Assembly (NCBI GenBank): GCA_964353855.1
Contig: CAYGWX010000073.1
Coordinates: 1-11,608, forward strand
Length of the DNA stretch: 11,608 nt
Direction: 5' to 3'
Source of the DNA: CAYGWX01 sp964353855 [NCBI: uncultured bacterium]
Lineage (GTDB): Bacteria; Edwardsbacteria; CAYGWX01
Position numbers and translations under genes: made by a program. This document shows positions 1-6,473 of this stretch, piece after piece. Numbering within the stretch: position 1 is the stretch's first letter; each line of letters starts with the position of its first letter. The notes under the pieces were generated by a model. That model did no database searches, had not been told where the DNA came from, and saw only the letters and a program-made list of their open reading frames with translations.

Positions 1-2
1 TC

Positions 3-863
3 GTTGGCGGGGGAGGCATTTCAGGAATTACCAATGACTTCTGGGTGAATGGGAGATACGCTTACCTTTCGGGAAGGTTCGAGGGCTCACGAGGGTATGC
101 GGTGATGGATGTGAGCGATCCGCGCTTTCCGCGCAACGTGTTTATGACGGAATTTATCACTTCGGCCAATGAGGTGGAGTATGCCGACACCTTGGGGTAT
201 CTCCTTGGCGTTGCCGGGTTACAGGTCGTGACCATAGGCGATCCTTTGCAGCCGGACACGGCGGGGTGGTATGGCTACGGGCCGGGCTGGGAGTACGATG
301 GTTACGGGTTGCACTATGTTACGCCCGGATATGTGTGGATGGGGGGGCGGTTGAGGCCTTTTAGTGGCGCTTGGGTTGGGAAAATAGAACTGATTGATGT
401 AAGGGACCCCCATCGCCCTCAATCCATCAGGCATTACGAGACCGGCTGGACCGTGCAGGAAGTATGGGGGGACGAAGGGAAGCCCTATGCTTACGGGGGC
501 GCTTATATGGGCAATCTTTTTGTGTTCTTTGTGGACAGCGCCGTGGGCGTTGCAGAGAGGGAAAGAGGCTCGCTGAAGATCGAGCCGCTCGGTTTGGAGG
601 TTCGCCCTAATCCGGCGAAGAGTTCATGCACGATTACCTACGGGCCAATGAGGTATGGTTCTGCCAAGCTTACGATTTATGACCTCACAGGTCGGGTCGT
701 GAGGCGGTTACTTTCTGAATTCACAGTTCCCAGTCCGCGAGCCACGGTTTATGCATGGGATCTTCGGGACGACCAAGGGAAGGAGGTGAACAGCGGGGTT
801 TATCTTCTCCGGGCAGAGATAGGCGGTCAGGCCATCACCAGGAAGCTGGTGGTGGTGAGGTGA
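3..863 (+). CDS. Secreted LVIVD-repeat beta-propeller protein with C-terminal sorting/FlgD-like domain (3' part)
   Basis: The frame is open from the left edge, so the N-terminus lies outside the window; the GTG at 45 is only an internal codon. About 286 residues are visible. The first ~190 hold repeats of the type G-x-Y-A-Y-L...V-M-D-V-S-D-P-x-x-P and I-D-V-R-D-P-x-x-P, the signature of LVIVD repeats that fold into surface or extracellular beta-propellers. The last ~85 residues start with a V-R-P-N-P motif, continue with L-T-I-Y-D-L-T-G-R-V and N-S-G-V-Y-L-L-R-A, and end in R-K-L-V-V-V-R. That is the layout of type IX secretion C-terminal sorting domains and the related FlgD Ig-like fold. The protein is therefore probably exported and cell-surface attached or released. 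Its substrate or partner is unknown. It precedes the threonine operon but is separated from it by terminator and promoter signals. Confidence 0.8.
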   Translation, partial: VGGGGISGITNDFWVNGRYAYLSGRFEGSRGYAVMDVSDPRFPRNVFMTEFITSANEVEYADTLGYLLGVAGLQVVTIGDPLQPDTAGWYGYGPGWEYDGYGLHYVTPGYVWMGGRLRPFSGAWVGKIELIDVRDPHRPQSIRHYETGWTVQEVWGDEGKPYAYGGAYMGNLFVFFVDSAVGVAERERGSLKIEPLGLEVRPNPAKSSCTITYGPMRYGSAKLTIYDLTGRVVRRLLSEFTVPSPRATVYAWDLRDDQGKEVNSGVYLLRAEIGGQAITRKLVVVR

Positions 864-923
864 AAGATGCAGTGCCTGCTTTGTAAGTCTTTGCCCTCCT
901 TGTAGACCAGCCCCTTCCCTCCG

Positions 924-951
924 ATCCGCGTTCCGCATTCCACAATCCGCA
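924..951. repeat. 7-bp degenerate tandem repeat, four units
   Basis: Units read ATCCGCG, TTCCGCA, TTCCACA and ATCCGCA. They lie about 60 bp after the stop of the propeller gene and are non-coding. Heptameric short repeats of this kind are known from intergenic DNA of several bacterial lineages. Confidence 0.6.
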
Positions 952-1026
952 TTGACTTGGGCGTGAGCCCTTATAGGGGTGGGAGAGCAGGGGTAGCGCA
1001 GAGCTACTGTATAGCTCGTGCATCCT

Positions 1027-1081
1027 GGGTTGTACCTGGCTTGAACCTGGGTTGAACCTGAGTTGCACCTGGCTTGCTCAG
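1027..1081. repeat. 11-bp degenerate tandem repeat, five units
   Basis: Units read GGGTTGTACCT, GGCTTGAACCT, GGGTTGAACCT, GAGTTGCACCT and, more degenerate, GGCTTGCTCAG. The exact 11-bp spacing is kept although bases vary, so the array is not a recent slippage product. A second array with the same period lies at 9665-9774. Confidence 0.75.
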
Positions 1082-1095
1082 GCCTTTTGTTCGTC

Positions 1096-1130
1096 CCTAC
1101 CCTCCCCCTTTGGGGGAGGGTAGGTTTCTT
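1096..1130 (+). terminator. Terminator-like GC hairpin downstream of the propeller gene
   Basis: A perfect 13-bp stem (CCTACCCTCCCCC / GGGGGAGGGTAGG) with a TTT loop is followed by TTTCTTCT. It lies ~230 bp after the stop of the upstream gene, which is far for a simple terminator. The T tract is interrupted, so termination is likely but not certain. Confidence 0.55.
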
Positions 1131-1276
1131 CTCAGGGGCCGGGTTTCTCTTCAGGAGGGGTAAGACCCTTCTCCCTACCCTGGCCCGCGCAGGACGGGGC
1201 TTTATTCAAGAACTGGGGGCTATTCAGCGGGACCCTCTCCATCCGGCAGAGAAGGTTGTGAACGAAATCACCACCA

Positions 1277-1306
1277 TTGACAGAGGGAGTGCGATTTATT
1301 TATAAT
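1277..1306 (+). promoter_or_regulatory. Consensus sigma70-type promoter of the tdh-kbl operon
   Basis: TTGACA at 1277-1282 and TATAAT at 1301-1306 are both perfect matches, with an 18-bp spacer. Transcription should start near 1313, leaving a leader of about 80 nt before the tdh start at 1395. Such a strong match suggests a well-expressed unit. Confidence 0.8.
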
Positions 1307-1394
1307 ATATGTTCTTTCTGGGATGGTGCTTAATGAGTATGGTGTTGAAATTGTGGCGGATCGTCACGCAGGATAACAAGCAGGAGAAAACGAC

Positions 1395-2510
1395 ATGGCA
1401 GAGAAGATGAAGGCGGTGGTGAAGACCGAGCCCAAGCTGGGGGCGGTGTTCATGGACCACGCGATGCCCCATATCAAGCCCGATGAAGTGCTGGTGAAGG
1501 TTCGGGCCACCTCGATTTGCGGAACGGACGTCCATATTTACAAGTGGGATGACTGGTCGGAGAAGCGGATCGGGCCCAAGCGCCTGCCGCAGATCCTGGG
1601 GCACGAGGTAGCCGGGGAAGTGGTGGAGGTGGGTGGGCACTGCACGCATATCAAGTCGGGGGATTACATCTCGGCCGAGACGCATATCTACGACCCCGGG
1701 GACCTGACCGCGCAACTCGGGCAGCTGCACATCGGCGAGCACATGAAGATCCTGGGCGTGGACTGCGACGGGGCGTTTGCGGAGTATTTCGCGGTCCCGG
1801 AATCCGTGTGCTGGGTGAACGATGAGAGCATCCCCCCGGAGTTCGCGACGATCCAGGAGCCCCTGGGGAACGCGACCTACGCCACCCTGGGCGAGGACGC
1901 GGACGTGGCCGGGAAGACCATGGTCATCACCGGGGACGGCCCGATCTCGCTCTTCGCTGTGGGCGTGGCCCGGGCCTGCGGCGTGGCCCGGATCTTCCTC
2001 GTCGGGAAATACGACTTCAACATGGAGATCGGTAAAAAGATGGGCGCGGACCACCTCCTCTGGACGAACAAGTCCACGGCGGACGAGCGATTGGCTTTCG
2101 TACGCGAGCACACCGCGGGCAACGGGACGGACATCTGTCTGGAAATGGTCGGCTCCAACGACTCTATCGTGGACTGCTTCCGCATGGTGCGCAAGGGGGG
2201 AAGGGTCTCGGCTTTCGGGATCGCGCCCTCATCGCCTTTGATGCTGGATTACAACAACGGGATAGTTTTCAAGGGCTGCCAGATCCACGGGATCAGTGGC
2301 CGGAAGATGTACGACACTTGGTACCGGGTGCGGAACCTCCTGGCCAACAAACGCCTGGACGTGACCCCGGTGATCACGCACATGTTCCCCCTGGAGGAGT
2401 TCGAGAAGGGATTCGCCGCCATGCTGGAGCGGCCCCGGAAGTCGGCCAAGGTGGTGCTCTTCCCGGATCGGAAGGAGCACGAAGCGGCCCTGAAGAGAAG
2501 GAACGCTTAA
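1395..2510 (+). CDS. tdh: L-threonine 3-dehydrogenase-like zinc-type alcohol dehydrogenase
   Basis: A medium-chain dehydrogenase of 371 residues, resembling TDH, which oxidises L-threonine to 2-amino-3-oxobutyrate. ATG 1395 follows AGGAG (1382-1386) by 8 nt. The catalytic zinc region is intact: I41-C42-G-T-D-V-H, then G69-H70-E71, with E155 in Q-E-P-L-G-N-A. The TDH-typical segments K-W-D-D-W-S and I-x-G-R-K-M-Y-D-T-W-Y also match. Two features are odd. The structural-zinc lobe keeps its length, but its four cysteines appear as D100, D103, A106 and G114. The nucleotide-binding motif reads G180-D-G-P-I-S185 rather than G-x-G-P-I-G, and the usual NAD-ribose aspartate is G204, followed by K205. 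About 15 extra C-terminal residues are present. It is the first gene of the operon that ends with kbl, which supports the threonine-glycine assignment. A changed cofactor or substrate is possible. Confidence 0.82.
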   Translation: MAEKMKAVVKTEPKLGAVFMDHAMPHIKPDEVLVKVRATSICGTDVHIYKWDDWSEKRIGPKRLPQILGHEVAGEVVEVGGHCTHIKSGDYISAETHIYDPGDLTAQLGQLHIGEHMKILGVDCDGAFAEYFAVPESVCWVNDESIPPEFATIQEPLGNATYATLGEDADVAGKTMVITGDGPISLFAVGVARACGVARIFLVGKYDFNMEIGKKMGADHLLWTNKSTADERLAFVREHTAGNGTDICLEMVGSNDSIVDCFRMVRKGGRVSAFGIAPSSPLMLDYNNGIVFKGCQIHGISGRKMYDTWYRVRNLLANKRLDVTPVITHMFPLEEFEKGFAAMLERPRKSAKVVLFPDRKEHEAALKRRNA

Positions 2511-2575
2511 GGCCCAGGGGCTCATAGGACCCGGCATCCGACTTTTCAGGGTTTGGGGGCCGATCCTGACCAGCC

Positions 2576-2953
2576 ATGATCCGCGGGGTGGGAAACGATA
2601 TCTTAGAGGTCTCCCGGATGGAGCGGGAGCTCAGGAAGAAGGGGGGAGGATTTCGGGATCGCGTCTTCACTCCCGGAGAGATCGCCTACTGTCAAGAAAA
2701 GCAGTTTCCAGGACAGCACTTTGCGGCGCGGTTCGCGGCCAAGGAGGCCCTGTTCAAAGCCTTAGGCATGGGATTGCGGGATGGTCTCTCCTGGAGGGAT
2801 GCAGAGGTCCGAAACGGGCCTCTCGGGGAGCCCCGCCTGGTCCTGCGGGGAAAAGCCAGGGCCCTGGCCAGGCGCCGGGGCATCAAAAGAATCTTTCTTT
2901 CCCTCGCGCACACCCGCGGCCTGGCCCTGTCCAGCGTAGTTTTGGAATCTTAG
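2576..2953 (+). CDS. acpS: Holo-[acyl-carrier-protein] synthase (4'-phosphopantetheinyl transferase)
   Basis: 125 residues, the normal AcpS length. It transfers the 4'-phosphopantetheine arm of CoA to the conserved serine of an acyl carrier protein. Recognisable segments are G-V-G-N-D8-I-L-E-V at the start, F-T-P-G-E-I-A-Y-C, then F-A-A-R-F-A-A-K56-E57-A-L-F-K-A-L-G, and the C-terminal L-S-L-A-H-T near residue 110. D8 and E57 sit where AcpS enzymes bind magnesium. It starts 65 bp after tdh and ends 32 bp before acsA on the same strand, so it is very probably co-transcribed. Its substrate is most likely the carrier protein encoded two genes downstream (4794-5045). Whether it also serves fatty-acid ACP cannot be seen here. 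The ATG at 2576 lacks a strong Shine-Dalgarno sequence, consistent with coupled translation. Confidence 0.92.
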   Translation: MIRGVGNDILEVSRMERELRKKGGGFRDRVFTPGEIAYCQEKQFPGQHFAARFAAKEALFKALGMGLRDGLSWRDAEVRNGPLGEPRLVLRGKARALARRRGIKRIFLSLAHTRGLALSSVVLES

Positions 2954-2972
2954 AGCATTTATCCAAGCACTA

Positions 2973-2979
2973 AAGGGAG
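2973..2979 (+). promoter_or_regulatory. Ribosome binding site that fixes the acsA start
   Basis: AAGGGAG lies 6 nt before ATG 2986. The in-frame TTG at 2980 directly abuts this site and would have no spacing, so the ATG is the start. Confidence 0.75.
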
Positions 2980-2985
2980 TTGAAG

Positions 2986-4686
2986 ATGAGCAACATCGGT
3001 TCGTACGAGGGACGTCTCCCAAACTTCGACTGGTCCCTCTCCGAGCAGGAGCTCGGGTACAAGAAGGGCGAACCCATCAACATCGGCTGGTACTGCAGCG
3101 ACCGGATTTGCAGGCTGGGGAGGGCCCGGAGGACGGCGCTCATCTGGGAAGATTTCCACGGCACCGTCAAGACCTTCACGTTCGACGATATCCGGGTGTA
3201 CTCCAATACCTTCGCCCACTTCCTCTCCGGCTTGGGCCTCGTGCCGGGCGAGCGCATCTGCCTCTTCATGGACCGCGTCCCAGAGCTATATATCTCCTTC
3301 CTGGGCATCCTGAAGATGGGCGGCATCGCCCAGCCCCTGTTCTCGGCCTTCGGCGAGGAGTCCCTGTTCACCCGGTTGGACAACGCCAAGACCGCAGCCA
3401 TCCTGACTCAGAAGAAGCATGTGGCCAAGGTACGCAAGATCCGGGAGCAGTTGCCGGAGCTGCGCCACATCATCATCGTGGACGGCGAGGGCTCCCCGCT
3501 CCGGGACCATGAGGTCTCCTTTGAGATGCAGAAAGCCCAGAAGGTCGAGCGTTTCGAGGCCTATCCCTCCACGGCCGAGACGCCTTCGCTGCTGCACTAC
3601 ACCTCGGGCACGACCGGCCAGCCAAAAGGCGCCCAGCACGTCCACTACTCCCTGATCTCCCAATACCTGACCACCAAGTGGGTCCTGGATCTGCGGGAGG
3701 ACGACATCTACTGGTGCACCGCGGACCCGGGCTGGGTCACGGGCACGTCCTACGGCATCATCGGTCCCTGGGCCAATGGGGTGACCCAGGTCGTTCTGGA
3801 CTCGGGATTCAATGCCGAGCGCTGGTACAAGCTGATCGAGAAACACCGGGTCACGGTCTGGTATTCCGCGCCCACCGCCATCCGCCTGCTGATGAAGGAG
3901 GGCACCGAGCTGGTGAAGAAGTTCGACCTCTCCTCCCTGCGGCACCTGTGCAGCGTGGGCGAGCCCCTGAACCCCGAAGCGGTGCTGTGGTCCCAAGAGG
4001 CTTTCGGGCTTCCCTTCCACGATAACTTCTGGCAGACCGAGACGGGAAGCATCGTGATCTCCAACTATCCCGGGATGCCCATCAAACCCGGGTCCATGGG
4101 AAAACCCTTTCCGGGGATCACCGCGGCCGTGTTGGACCCCATGACCTTGGAGCCGGTCGCGCAGCCGGGAACCGTGGGACTGATCGCCCTGCGTCCAGGC
4201 TGGCCGGCGATGTTCCGCACCTACTGGAATAATCCCCAAGTCTACCAGAGCAAATTCCGGAACGGATGGTACATCTGCGGGGACCGTGCGAGCCTGGATG
4301 AGGATGGTTACTTCTGGTTCGTGGGTCGGGACGATGACGTGATCAACACCGCCGGCCATCTCGTGGGGCCGTTCGAGATCGAGTCCGCTCTCCTGGAACA
4401 CCCCGCGGTGGCGGAATCCGGGGCCATCGGCAAGCCCGACCCGGTGAACATGGAGGTGGTCAAGGCCTTCGTGGCCCTGAAGCCGGGCTTCGAGCCCAGC
4501 GACGACCTGGAGCTGGAGATCATGAATTTCATCCGCAAGAAGCTCTCCCCGATGGCCATGCCGCAGGAGATCGAGTTCGTTAAATCCTTGCCCAAGACGC
4601 GCAGCGGGAAGATCATGCGGCGTCTCCTGCGGGCCCAGGAGTGGGGGGAGCCGGTCGGCGACATCTCGACGCTGGAAAATGACTGA
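2986..4686 (+). CDS. acsA: AMP-forming acetyl-CoA synthetase, Bacillus AcsA type
   Basis: 566 residues, close to the ~570 of Bacillus AcsA rather than the ~650 of enterobacterial Acs. It activates acetate with ATP to acetyl-AMP and passes the acetyl group to a thiol, normally CoA. The P-loop-like motif is Y205-T-S-G-T-T-G-Q-P-K-G215, followed by W-C-T-A-D-P-G-W-V-T-G-T and S-V-G-E-P-L-N-P. D346-N-F-W349-Q-T-E-T keeps the tryptophan that limits the pocket to acetate or propionate. The hinge region G-R-D-D-D-V-I-N and the C-terminal P-K-T-R-S-G-K542 with the catalytic lysine (the known acetylation target in this family) are intact. The last residues, G-D-I-S-T-L-E, match the AcsA terminus. It sits between acpS and an ACP gene, so the acceptor in this organism may be the carrier protein. 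That is inference; by sequence it is an ordinary acetyl-CoA synthetase. Confidence 0.9.
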   Translation: MSNIGSYEGRLPNFDWSLSEQELGYKKGEPINIGWYCSDRICRLGRARRTALIWEDFHGTVKTFTFDDIRVYSNTFAHFLSGLGLVPGERICLFMDRVPELYISFLGILKMGGIAQPLFSAFGEESLFTRLDNAKTAAILTQKKHVAKVRKIREQLPELRHIIIVDGEGSPLRDHEVSFEMQKAQKVERFEAYPSTAETPSLLHYTSGTTGQPKGAQHVHYSLISQYLTTKWVLDLREDDIYWCTADPGWVTGTSYGIIGPWANGVTQVVLDSGFNAERWYKLIEKHRVTVWYSAPTAIRLLMKEGTELVKKFDLSSLRHLCSVGEPLNPEAVLWSQEAFGLPFHDNFWQTETGSIVISNYPGMPIKPGSMGKPFPGITAAVLDPMTLEPVAQPGTVGLIALRPGWPAMFRTYWNNPQVYQSKFRNGWYICGDRASLDEDGYFWFVGRDDDVINTAGHLVGPFEIESALLEHPAVAESGAIGKPDPVNMEVVKAFVALKPGFEPSDDLELEIMNFIRKKLSPMAMPQEIEFVKSLPKTRSGKIMRRLLRAQEWGEPVGDISTLEND

Positions 4687-4689
4687 AAG

Positions 4690-4722
4690 GCGGTTGGACG
4701 GGAACAACGGTTGAACGGTTCG
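4690..4722. repeat. Short GACGGTTG-type repeat between acsA and acp
   Basis: GCGGTTGGACGG (4690-4701) and ACGGTTGAACGGTTCG (4707-4722) contain four close copies of CGGTTGGA/CGGTTGAA. A related cluster lies at 9824-9847. It fills part of the 107-bp gap between acsA and the ACP gene, where no hairpin or promoter is evident. Confidence 0.5.
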
Positions 4723-4793
4723 ATGTCCGGAGGGACGCCGTAAAGTGGTGGTCGTTAAAATCCCAAATCTGAAACCCTAAGGAGAAGTCAGCG

Positions 4794-5045
4794 ATGGAGG
4801 ACATCAAGAAGGCCGTGCTGGACTACGTCCGCAAGGAATATCTGGAGGAAGGCGACGATCGCGAGATCAACGAAAACACCAAGCTCATCTCGGGGGGCAT
4901 CGTGGACTCGTTTTCGATGGTCTCGCTGAAGCGCTTTCTGGAGAAGAAGTGCAACATTCAGATCCCGGATGCGGAAGCGACCCCGGAGACCTTTGATACG
5001 GTCAACCAGATCTTAGCGTTGATCCAGCGCTACCAGAAGGCGTAG
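4794..5045 (+). CDS. Stand-alone acyl carrier protein
   Basis: 83 residues, helical, of typical ACP size. G-G-I-V-D38-S39-F-S41 is the phosphopantetheine attachment site, with Ser39 as the modified residue. The C-terminal I-P-D-A-E-A-T-P-E-T-F-D-T-V helix III region also fits. AAGGAGA lies just upstream of ATG 4794. It differs from the fatty-acid ACP in helix II. In place of the acidic D-S-L-D-T-V-E pattern it has S-F-S-M-V-S-L-K46-R47-F-L-E-K51-K52, so several acidic contacts with fatty-acid synthase enzymes are missing or reversed. Lying between acsA and kbl, with acpS two genes upstream, it is probably a dedicated carrier for the acyl (likely acetyl) group handled by those enzymes. An alternative is a carrier for an amino acid or a longer acyl chain. 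Confidence 0.88.
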   Translation: MEDIKKAVLDYVRKEYLEEGDDREINENTKLISGGIVDSFSMVSLKRFLEKKCNIQIPDAEATPETFDTVNQILALIQRYQKA

Positions 5046-5073
5046 GCATTCCCGGGCCCATGAACACCTCACA

Positions 5074-5082
5074 GGAAGGAGG
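5074..5082 (+). promoter_or_regulatory. Strong ribosome binding site that fixes the kbl GTG start
   Basis: GGAAGGAGG ends 5 nt before GTG 5088. No in-frame ATG lies near the conserved N-terminus, so GTG is the start. Confidence 0.75.
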
Positions 5083-5087
5083 CAGGT

Positions 5088-6335
5088 GTGGCGTACAGCA
5101 AGAAGGTTAGAGAATTCTATCAGAACGAACTGAAGAACGTCCGGGAGGCCGGGCTCTTCAAGGAGGAGCGGTACATCCACGCGCCTCAGGGGGCGGAGAT
5201 CGAGGTGGAGTTTCCGGCGGGCTCCTCGGCCAAGAAGGTCATCAACATGTGCGCCAACAACTACCTCGGGCTCTCCAGCCATCCGGAGGTGGTCAAGGCG
5301 GCGCACGCGGGATTGGACCACCGGGGCTACGGGATGTCCTCGGTGAGGTTCATCTGCGGGACCCAGGACATCCACCGCCAGCTGGAGACCAAGATGACCG
5401 AGTTCCTCGGGACCGAGGACACCCTGCTTTTCTCCTCCTGTCTGGATGCCAATGCCGGGGTCTTCGAGGCCATCTTGAATGAGCAGGACGTGATGATCGC
5501 GGACCGCCTGGTGCACGCCTCGGTCGTCGACGGGATGAGGCTGTGCAAAGCGGCCCAGGACACCTTCAAGCATTCCGACATGGCCCATCTCGAGGAGAAA
5601 CTGCAGGAACACCAGGACAAACGCTCCCGCATGGTCATCACGGATGGCGTGTTTTCCATGGACGGGGACCTAGCCAAGCTGGATGAGATCGTGGCCCTGG
5701 CTGAAAAATACGACGCCATGGTGCTGGTGGACGATTCCCACGCCACAGGCTTCATGGGGAAAACCGGCCGCGGCACGCACGAGCATTGTGGGGTGGTGGG
5801 CAAGATCGACATCATCACGACCACGATGGGCAAAGCCCTGGGAGGAGCCTCGGGGGGATGCGTCAGCGGACGCCGAGAGATCGTGGAGATGTGCCGGCAG
5901 CGGGCCAGGCCCTACCTATTTTCGAACACGGTGGCTCCGGTGGTCGTCTCGGGCGCCCTTCGGGTGCTCGAGCTCATCTCCCAGACCACGGAGCGGCGGG
6001 ACAAACTGGAGTGGAACACCCGGTACTGGCGGAAACTCCTGAGCGATGCCGGATTCGACATCAAGGAGGGCGAGAGCCCGATCGTCCCGGTCATGCTCTA
6101 CAATGCCAAGCTGGCCCAGGAGATGGCCCGGGACCTGTTCGCGGAGGGCATCTATGCGATCGGATTCTTCTTCCCGGTGGTCGCCAAGGGTCAGGCGAGG
6201 ATCCGGACCCAGCTCTCAGCGGCCCACGAGAAACACCACCTGGACAAGGCCGGCGAGGGGTTTGTCAAGGTGGGGAAGAAGCAAGGGATCCTGGGGTTGG
6301 GCAAAAAGGAGCTCATCGAGAAGTTCGGGTTGTAG
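5088..6335 (+). CDS. kbl: Glycine C-acetyltransferase (2-amino-3-ketobutyrate CoA ligase)
   Basis: 415 residues of the PLP-dependent alpha-oxoamine synthase family. KBL cleaves 2-amino-3-oxobutyrate with CoA to glycine and acetyl-CoA, reversibly. The match to KBL is close throughout: E-G/A-G-L-F-K-E-E-R near residue 25, C-A-N-N-Y-L-G-L, V-R-F-I-C-G-T-Q-D, D-G-V-F-S-M-D-G, V-D215-D-S-H218-A, T-M-G-K249-A-L-G-G-A-S-G-G with the PLP lysine, R-P-Y-L-F-S-N, and G-F-F-F-P-V-V-A-K-G-Q-A-R-I-R-T-Q. This favours KBL over BioF or serine palmitoyltransferase. It carries a short insertion near residue 45 and about 15 extra C-terminal residues compared with E. coli Kbl. It is the last gene of the operon, 42 bp after the ACP, which raises the possibility that acetyl-ACP rather than acetyl-CoA is its partner. 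Confidence 0.93.
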   Translation: MAYSKKVREFYQNELKNVREAGLFKEERYIHAPQGAEIEVEFPAGSSAKKVINMCANNYLGLSSHPEVVKAAHAGLDHRGYGMSSVRFICGTQDIHRQLETKMTEFLGTEDTLLFSSCLDANAGVFEAILNEQDVMIADRLVHASVVDGMRLCKAAQDTFKHSDMAHLEEKLQEHQDKRSRMVITDGVFSMDGDLAKLDEIVALAEKYDAMVLVDDSHATGFMGKTGRGTHEHCGVVGKIDIITTTMGKALGGASGGCVSGRREIVEMCRQRARPYLFSNTVAPVVVSGALRVLELISQTTERRDKLEWNTRYWRKLLSDAGFDIKEGESPIVPVMLYNAKLAQEMARDLFAEGIYAIGFFFPVVAKGQARIRTQLSAAHEKHHLDKAGEGFVKVGKKQGILGLGKKELIEKFGL

Positions 6336-6354
6336 TCCTTCATCGATCCAAGCC

Positions 6355-6385
6355 AGAGGAGGCCGAGCGCGGCCTCCTCTTTTTT
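6355..6385 (+). terminator. Rho-independent terminator of the tdh-kbl operon
   Basis: A perfect 10-bp stem, AGAGGAGGCC / GGCCTCCTCT, with a 6-nt loop runs directly into a further TTTTT. It begins 19 bp after the kbl stop. Confidence 0.93.
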
Positions 6386-6406
6386 GGGGAAAGAAGCCGC
6401 AACCTC

Positions 6407-6436
6407 TTGACTGCAAAGGGCGTTTGGATGTAGAAT
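6407..6436 (+). promoter_or_regulatory. Sigma70-type promoter of the lipoprotein-kinase unit
   Basis: TTGACT (6407-6412) and TAGAAT (6431-6436) are separated by 18 bp and lie just after the operon terminator. The start codon of the next gene is 37 bp beyond the -10 box. Confidence 0.75.
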
Positions 6437-6473
6437 AAGGGGATAAAATGGAATCTCATAGCGGATCGATGGG

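Larger units (their letters stand above)
864..1394. other. Intergenic region between the propeller gene and tdh
   Basis: No convincing gene is seen. It contains a 7-bp tandem repeat (924-951), a small inverted repeat (GAGCTA-N5-TAGCTC, 1001-1017), an 11-bp tandem repeat (1027-1081), a GC-rich terminator-like hairpin (1096-1130), a consensus promoter (1277-1306) and an ~80-nt leader for the next gene. The one longer open frame here (1063-1305) crosses both the repeat and the hairpin and has no protein-like composition. Confidence 0.7.

Noticed and set aside
1001-1017. GAGCTA-N5-TAGCTC inverted repeat
   Set aside because: A 6-bp stem far from any promoter or gene end; too weak to call an operator or terminator.
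1313-1394. Riboswitch (for example for glycine) in the tdh leader
   Set aside because: The leader is only about 80 nt and shows no conserved aptamer core or expression-platform hairpin.
1333-1410. 25-codon reading frame in the tdh leader, overlapping the tdh start
   Set aside because: It contains a few threonine codons, but no run of them, no Shine-Dalgarno sequence and no attenuator hairpin, so a leader peptide is not supported.
1296-2111. Minus-strand open frame opposite the first half of tdh
   Set aside because: It starts from the tdh promoter and leader and has shadow-like His/Arg/Leu-rich composition with no motif.
2980-2985. TTG as an earlier start for acsA
   Set aside because: It abuts the ribosome binding site with no spacing, whereas ATG 2986 has ideal spacing.
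3286-4707. Long minus-strand open frame opposite acsA
   Set aside because: Antisense shadow of a strongly conserved enzyme, with no recognisable motifs of its own.
5088-6335. Serine palmitoyltransferase or BioF assignment for the alpha-oxoamine synthase, which would make this a sphingolipid or biotin cluster
   Set aside because: The sequence follows KBL nearly motif by motif, the neighbouring ligase is acetate-type, and the first gene is TDH-like.
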